The translations under genes were made by a program, and so were the position numbers. From Cornus controversa (lineage: Eukaryota > Streptophyta > Magnoliopsida > Cornales > Cornaceae): a DNA stretch of 64,000 nucleotides. Where the stretch lies: the NCBI GenBank assembly GCA_026545225.1, contig CM048852.1, positions 13,860,146 through 13,924,145 of the forward strand, given 5' to 3'. Shown here piece after piece: positions 58,871 through 64,000 of the stretch. The notes under the pieces are model-generated. The model did no database searches. It was not told the DNA's origin and was given only the letters and a program-made list of their open reading frames with translations. Numbering within the stretch: the first letter of the stretch is position 1; every line of letters begins with the position of its first letter.

Positions 58871-59099
58871 ATGTGGGGTTAATTATTGAAGATGAGGAAG
58901 AATTGGACAGGGGCCCTGTTCGCTTTGGTGAGGGAGATGATTCTATGCTATCTAAAAATCATGCAATTCCTGAACAGGAAGAGAGAACAATTTGCCCATC
59001 AACCATAATTGAGGCTGCCGATCCGCAATCAGATTTAAAAGGATTAGCTCGTGCGACCGAGGAGGTCAAGTCACAGAGCAAACAATTGACTATATAATT

Positions 59100-60330
59100 C
59101 TGTCTATTCGAGTGAATCTCCGAACAATGCCTCTCTCATATGAAAGTCTGGGCTTCAATTGTCTATCAAAGTGATTACAAAAGCCGCTACTCACTCCAGA
59201 ACGTGCCGAGTCGATCGGAGTTCTGAAGTCAGCAAGAGCAACATCCAAAAGTTTATAGGAAATTCCTCCATTTTTGTCTAGAAAGAATTCAAGAAGCCCA
59301 TGCCATGTTTGATTAGATTCGTAGTGCCGATCTGAAAGTTCCAGTTTCATGGCTTTTATAACATCCATGGTCAGATCATGTCGGCCTTTGGATCATCGTT
59401 ATGCCCGATCAGTTCTTCAAATTATCATTTTGCTGATCATTGGTTCGAATTATTCAATCATGGATGTTGTCGATCAGCATCTTCATCAACCAACGATCAG
59501 CATAACATCAACAAATCGAGTGGCCGAACTCCTATAACTTCATCATTGATCAGTGGTCGGACCCATGCTCTGATCCGTCAATACCAAATGTCTAGCGTGA
59601 GATGGTGGTACAAATTTGGACTTCATTCAATTGGGTGCCTGAATCTGTCCTCTGAATCAGAAACTCCATCACAAATTGAAACATTTCATCATCAATTACA
59701 ATCTTCGTAATTAGATTGATTGAATCAGTCTTCATCACCAACGATCAGAATATTACCAACCAATCTAATTATGAATGCTGATTATGGATGCTTTCGGTTG
59801 GTCTAGTCGTCATCATCGATCGATCGGCAAGAACAATAGCCGAACGAGCAGAAGATCGTTTATCTTCGACACACCTGATCATTCATGTTCGAACGCAATA
59901 CCTTCTTCATTCTCGATCCAAATCAGCCGTTCTTGATCGCATGTCAACCAAGGATTAACATATTTATCGATCAAGTCCACTGATCTTTAGACTATGACAT
60001 CCGGTGGCTTATTCCTCCCGCTCCAATGGTGAAGGCAGTTGATGGATCGGTGGTTTAGATCGATGATAATGGCTTCCTAGCCAAAAGCATCATCGATCAG
60101 GAAAACTTGAACCATTAATGCCGGTCGGTACTCTACAATTTCATTACCAATCGAAGCACACTATCACCAATGACAATCCCCATAACTGCTAAGGCTGAAC
60201 GAGGTTTGCTGGTAACAACAATGAATGGTCACCGGACTTTGGAATTATGAATTGAAGTTGCCTTAGCAGGGAAGCCATGGGAATATGCAGAAATACATAG
60301 AATCTCGATTCTCAACTCTGGTATGCTTAT
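59100..60330 (+). other. Unrecognised GATC-rich interior of the non-coding element
   Basis: Short open stretches but no domain. Words such as TGATCATTGG, CGATCAG and GATCGATCGG are dense. No gag, protease or reverse transcriptase motif on either strand. Confidence 0.5.
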
Positions 60331-60336
60331 ATCTGC

Positions 60337-60337
<1 letters not shown>

Positions 60338-60392
<55 letters not shown>

Positions 60393-60670
60393 AAATCTCA
60401 GTTCAATAATTTATTTAATTAGCAATAGACATAAACATACAAGGCATATACAATTACATGTCATGTATGTATATCAGAACATACAAGGCATATACAAATA
60501 CATGTCATGTATGTATATTAGACACACAATCTCTTATACTCTCTTGCCCACTAAACTCAAGTGGTTTTTTCAGAAACCAACTTTATATATATATATATAT
60601 AGTGGTTTTTTCAGAAACCAACTTTTTCAGTTTCAAAGAAGCTTGAATTTAAAAAAAAAAAAAAAAAAAG
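60338..60670. repeat. Microsatellite and short duplications
   Basis: A long (TA)n tract (about 60338-60391). Then a tandem pair of AACATACAAGGCATATACAA plus TACATGTCATGTATGTATAT (about 60433-60522). Then a pair of AGTGGTTTTTTCAGAAACC about 40 bases apart (60560-60625). Finally an A tract of about 20 at 60650-60669. Confidence 0.85.
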
Positions 60671-61229
60671 AGGAACTCAAATTTGTACAAAAATCTGACA
60701 CTGAATCGTCTTTATACTCCTAGTTGGTTTACACAAAAACACACAAACTCAATACTAGTATTTTAAGAGTTTATGTGGTGTTAACCTTTCAAAAGGACGC
60801 AATAAAACATATGGATATGTTTGAAATTAATACACACATAACTGTCAGGCCTCTCAAAACTTATGGTTTTAGTGAAAAACATATTGTCTAACTTTATTAG
60901 AAGAGTTGAGATTGAGCTTAAATAATTGGCGAATTTATGTGAATGAAAGAAACCAGACTATTTTAATTTTTCTAGAGTCAACATGAACTTGAATAGATTG
61001 CTTGCTCATTTAGTAGCTTCTGGTACCATTTTCGGGATTAATAACTTTATTGACTAGCATGGCTCATGGTCATAGCTAAATATGGTGGAAGAGACTATCA
61101 ATCTTCAGTGCAAGTTTTTGGAAGGGACCATCAGCCTTGAAGCTACACAACAATTAAAGTTGTATTCGCAATCCAATTTGTTTCCTGATAGAGACAATCC
61201 AAGAGCACAACAACTATGCCATTACCAGC

Positions 61230-62350
61230 AGAGCACTACAAACACTACAAACAAATGGCTAAGGCATGGCCAGCCGAACGCCAGAAAGAAAGTCTCGATA
61301 TAACTAGCCGAGCACTACAAACAAATGGCTAAGGCATGGCCAGCCGAACGCCAAGAAAAAAGTCTCGGCATGACTAGCCGAGTACTACAAACAAATGGCT
61401 AAAGCATGGCCAGCCGAACGCCAGAAAAAAAAAAAGTCTCGGCATGACTAGCCGAGCACTACAAACAAATGGCTAAGGCATGGCCAGCCGAACGCCAGGA
61501 AAAAAGTCTCGGCATGACTAGCCGAGCACTACAAACAAATGGCTAAGGCATGGCCAGCCGAACGCCAGAAAAAAAAAAGTCTCGGCATGACTAGCTAAGC
61601 ACTACAAACAAATGGCTAAGGCATAGCCAACCGAATGCCAGAAAAAAAAAAAAAAGTCTCGGCATGACTAGCCAAGCACTACAAATAAATGGCTAAAGCA
61701 TGGCCAGCCGAACGCCAGAAAAAAAAAGGTCTCAGCATGACTAGCCGAGCACTACAAACAAATGGCTAAGGCATGGCCAGCTAAACGCCAGATATTAGTG
61801 GAAAGACATCGGCATGGTTAGCCAAGAGTCTTAGATGAATGAAATTGGCTAAGGCAAGGCCAGCTGAACACTAGAATAAAAAAAAAAAGGCCCCAAGAGC
61901 CGAACGAAAAACTAGCTAAGGCCTGATCAGCCGAACGCTAAGGCCCAAGAGCCAAATGAATAAATAGGCTAAGGAACAAGATTCTAATTACCAAAAATAA
62001 TAAAGCCTTAAGAGCCAAACGACCTCAAGAGCCAAATGGTAAATTGGTTGAGGCATGACCAGCCGAACTCCAATAAATAGTGGTAACAAGCCAAAGGGGG
62101 CTGATCTCGAGTAAAATGGCAATGGGGGTTGACCGCCAATAAAAAGGCAAGACTAGCCGAGCACCAAATATGAATAAAATGACAAAGGCATGACTAGCCT
62201 AACATCATAAAAAAGTAACAATAAGCCAAATGGGGCTGATAGCTAATAGCACAGGTGGCTGATCGCCAACAAAATGTTTGAGTGACAAAGGGCCAACCCT
62301 GTGGTTTGAAGAACCGAACAACAAAAAAAGGGCTAAGACATGGTTAGACA
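61230..62350 (+). repeat. 70-bp minisatellite of the non-coding element
   Basis: About eight regular copies from 61257 to 61800: ATGGCTAAGGCATGGCCAGC, CGAACGCCAGA, an A run of variable length, AGTCTCGGCATGACTAGCCG, AGCACTACAAACAA. Period is about 70 bases plus the A-run variation. Copies become degenerate through about 62350, with AGGCATGACCAGCCGAAC still recognisable. The core matches the Tat-element minisatellite at 26491. Confidence 0.9.
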
Positions 62351-62448
62351 AGAGCACCCCTATCTCCATAATGATTAGAAGCATGAATTTGTATAAATTC
62401 CCTCCAGTTGAGACTGTTACGTCCAACTAAAGGGAATTGGGGGCTGAG

Positions 62449-62999
62449 TATGGGGGAAGAAAATTTCCACCAATAGGAAGAAGACACCTGAGCATAAGAA
62501 AAGTCAACATGGTACACATGGAATGATTTGGGTCAGTACTGAAAAAGATACGTGGAAAGTAATTGTGCTAACGTGGACATCACATGTGGCAGCTACAGTC
62601 AACCGGTCAAAGAGAGATCATCAAATCAGGTTCAAATTAGGAAATATCAGATTCTTTCCTTGAGAGAAGGGACTGATATAAATCAGCCTCAAATCAAGGG
62701 AGAATCACGGAGTAATCGGCACCAAATCAGCACTAGAATGGAAACACTCCTTGTATAAATACGTATAGAAAATCCCCTCACAAGAGGAGAGGCCGGAGGT
62801 GGCTAGGTGAGGGAAATCCTGAGTGCAATTCTTGTAATATCTGATGAAATGAAAAGAAAGTCTCCTCTCATCCATGGACGTAGGCCGAATTGTGCCAAAC
62901 CATGTAAATCCTATTTGTCTCCTTTAATTTCTTCAATTATTGAGTGTTATGTGCTTATTAATTGCTTGATTTTACGTTGGGCAATTTTGTGTACCTACA
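62449..62999 (+). repeat. 3' LTR of the non-coding element
   Basis: A 551-base partner of the 5' LTR, preceded by a purine-rich AAAGGGAATTGGGGGCTGAG and followed by the CCTAA duplication. Confidence 0.93.
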
Positions 63000-63004
63000 C
63001 CTAA

Positions 63005-63334
63005 CATCTTAACAATTATACTCCAACTCAAATTCAATATTTCAACCCAAACTCTCCCTAACCCAATTTGAAAAAAATTAATGAAAATAAAATAATAGAA
63101 AGTACAAAACTATGGCCCAACCTAAAGAAAAAAAAAACTAAACAACCAGAAACATTTATCATTTAAGACACCCAATAACAATTTAAAGAAGTAAAACATT
63201 TAACATTTAAAACACTCAATCCACAATTTAAACAATTAGAACAACACCAAATTAAAATTACATATCACTCAATTTAAACAATTAGAAAAACACTAAATTA
63301 AAATTACATAACCTCAAAATTATAGGGTATTACA
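63005..63334 (-). mobile_element. Tekay-type LTR, minus orientation, proximal part
   Basis: On the minus strand it starts TGTAATACCCTATAATTTTG at 63334 and resembles the starts at 36517 and 41067. It was split from 56290-56449 by the non-coding element. Confidence 0.75.
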
Positions 63335-64000
63335 ATTAATTTGTTCCTTTCAGTGTTGTTCTTGCTCGAGTAAATGACCCTTGAACATTTGGAATTAGAT
63401 AATAGAGAAATTTGGGTTTAAATTTTGAAATTGTGTTGAAGAACCCTAAAACTTGTGATTTGGGGATTTTTGATTCAGGCCATTATTGATGGGGCTTTTT
63501 TTTATCAATAGGTAGATTAGACCAAGAGGAGAATTTGGGTATAAAATGGGGGTAAATGGTGGTCAAAAACTGCTGGAAAGTGGCCGAAAAAGCGCTGGAC
63601 GTGTTGTTGCGCTCAAGAAGAAAGGGAGTAGGGCAGCACATGCTCACGCGCGCTGCCAGTGTGTGGGGGCGCGTGCCACTGGCTCCAGTGCTGGCTAGGG
63701 CCGGGGAAAGCTCTGTTGGGCCCCACTTGACGAGGCCCACCAATGGGCCAGTTTGGGCCCAATCCGGAGTGTTTTAATATTTTTTATTATTATTTTAATC
63801 TTTAATTCATTCTTTTCAAATGTAGAAAATGAGGAAAATGTTTTAAATTACTTTTAAATTCTAGAAATTTTTTAAAATTCAAATTTATCTTTTAGGGGCA
63901 GAATACACTTTGATTTTAAATTTCAACATGAAATAAGTTCCCCTTGTTTAGAATTAGTACAAAAGTATGCTTCAAACTTGGATTTTTATTTTCTTTTGTT
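63335..64000 (+). mobile_element. Tekay-type LTR inner segment, plus orientation
   Basis: Similar in order to 37330-37990. An ATTTTTGATT(C/T)AGGC stretch is followed by a GC-rich core with GGGCCAGTTTGGGCCCAATC. Then come AGAATACACTTTGATTTTAA and GGATTTTTATTTTCTTT. No coding region. It continues past the window edge and abuts the oppositely oriented LTR at 63334. Confidence 0.65.

Larger units (their letters stand above)
56450..62999 (+). mobile_element. Non-coding LTR element, probable non-autonomous Tat partner
   Basis: A 6550-bp element with 551-bp LTRs (56450-57000 and 62449-62999) and a perfect 5-bp target duplication CCTAA (56445-56449 and 63000-63004). The interior has no gag or pol similarity on either strand. 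It shares with the Tat element at 21138 the primer-binding site TTGGCGCC(A/G)TCTGTGGGAA, the LTR ending GTACCTACA, and a minisatellite with the same core just before the 3' LTR. This is a large-derivative (LARD-like) element. LTRs differ at about 2 percent of positions by my hand count, suggesting insertion of the order of a million years ago at usual plant rates. Confidence 0.85.

Noticed and set aside
58840-59097. Acidic 85-codon ORF inside the non-coding element as a gag remnant
   Set aside because: No gag motif or zinc knuckle, and part of it lies in the diverged internal duplication; support is too weak.

Overview
This is nuclear DNA of a flowering plant, probably a eudicot, from a repeat-dominated region. 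The evidence is the set of plant-type elements (Tat, Tekay-like, CRM/Reina-like and Copia LTR retrotransposons, L1- and RTE-type LINEs, hAT-like DNA transposons) together with fragments of plant membrane-protein genes. I find no intact host gene, no tRNA or rRNA gene and no CRISPR array. The species cannot be named from the sequence.

Layout. 1-10716: a very AT-rich satellite of roughly 1 kb higher-order units that runs in one direction to about 5188 and then in the reverse complement. 11100-14638: a 5'-truncated, broken L1-type LINE with a long repetitive 3' region and an A tail. 14711-21112: hAT-like DNA elements, one inserted in a 136-bp tandem duplication with a perfect 8-bp target duplication and itself hosting a nested solo LTR, then AT-rich noncoding DNA. 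21113-30675: a minus-strand host pseudogene made of a Lifeguard (BI-1-like) fragment joined to rhomboid-like exon 1. The exon is split by a young Ty3/Gypsy Tat element (21138-30118, identical-looking 309-bp LTRs, GAGAG target duplication). That element carries gag-protease, pol, an 82-bp minisatellite and two large antisense ORFs.

31125-31535: a 120-bp minisatellite. 32790-39120: a decayed Tekay-type element. 39125-39475: an RTE LINE scrap. 39480-41067: an opposed Tekay-type LTR. 41068-46050: a decayed Copia element. 46290-47571: a second L1-type LINE scrap. 47572-49495: another long Gypsy LTR. 49496-53040: the 3' part of an Athila/Tat-like element on the minus strand. 53040-56290: a 5'-truncated chromovirus. 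56450-62999: a non-coding LTR element (551-bp LTRs, CCTAA target duplication) inserted in another Tekay-type LTR. 63335-64000: a further LTR segment.

The window is a nested record of insertions. Two elements are linked by more than proximity: the coding Tat element and the non-coding element at 56.4-63.0 kb share a primer-binding site type, LTR end and a related minisatellite just before the 3' LTR, so the second looks like a non-autonomous partner of the Tat group. Boundaries of LTR features without target duplications are approximate. All assignments come from reading the sequence, not from searches.
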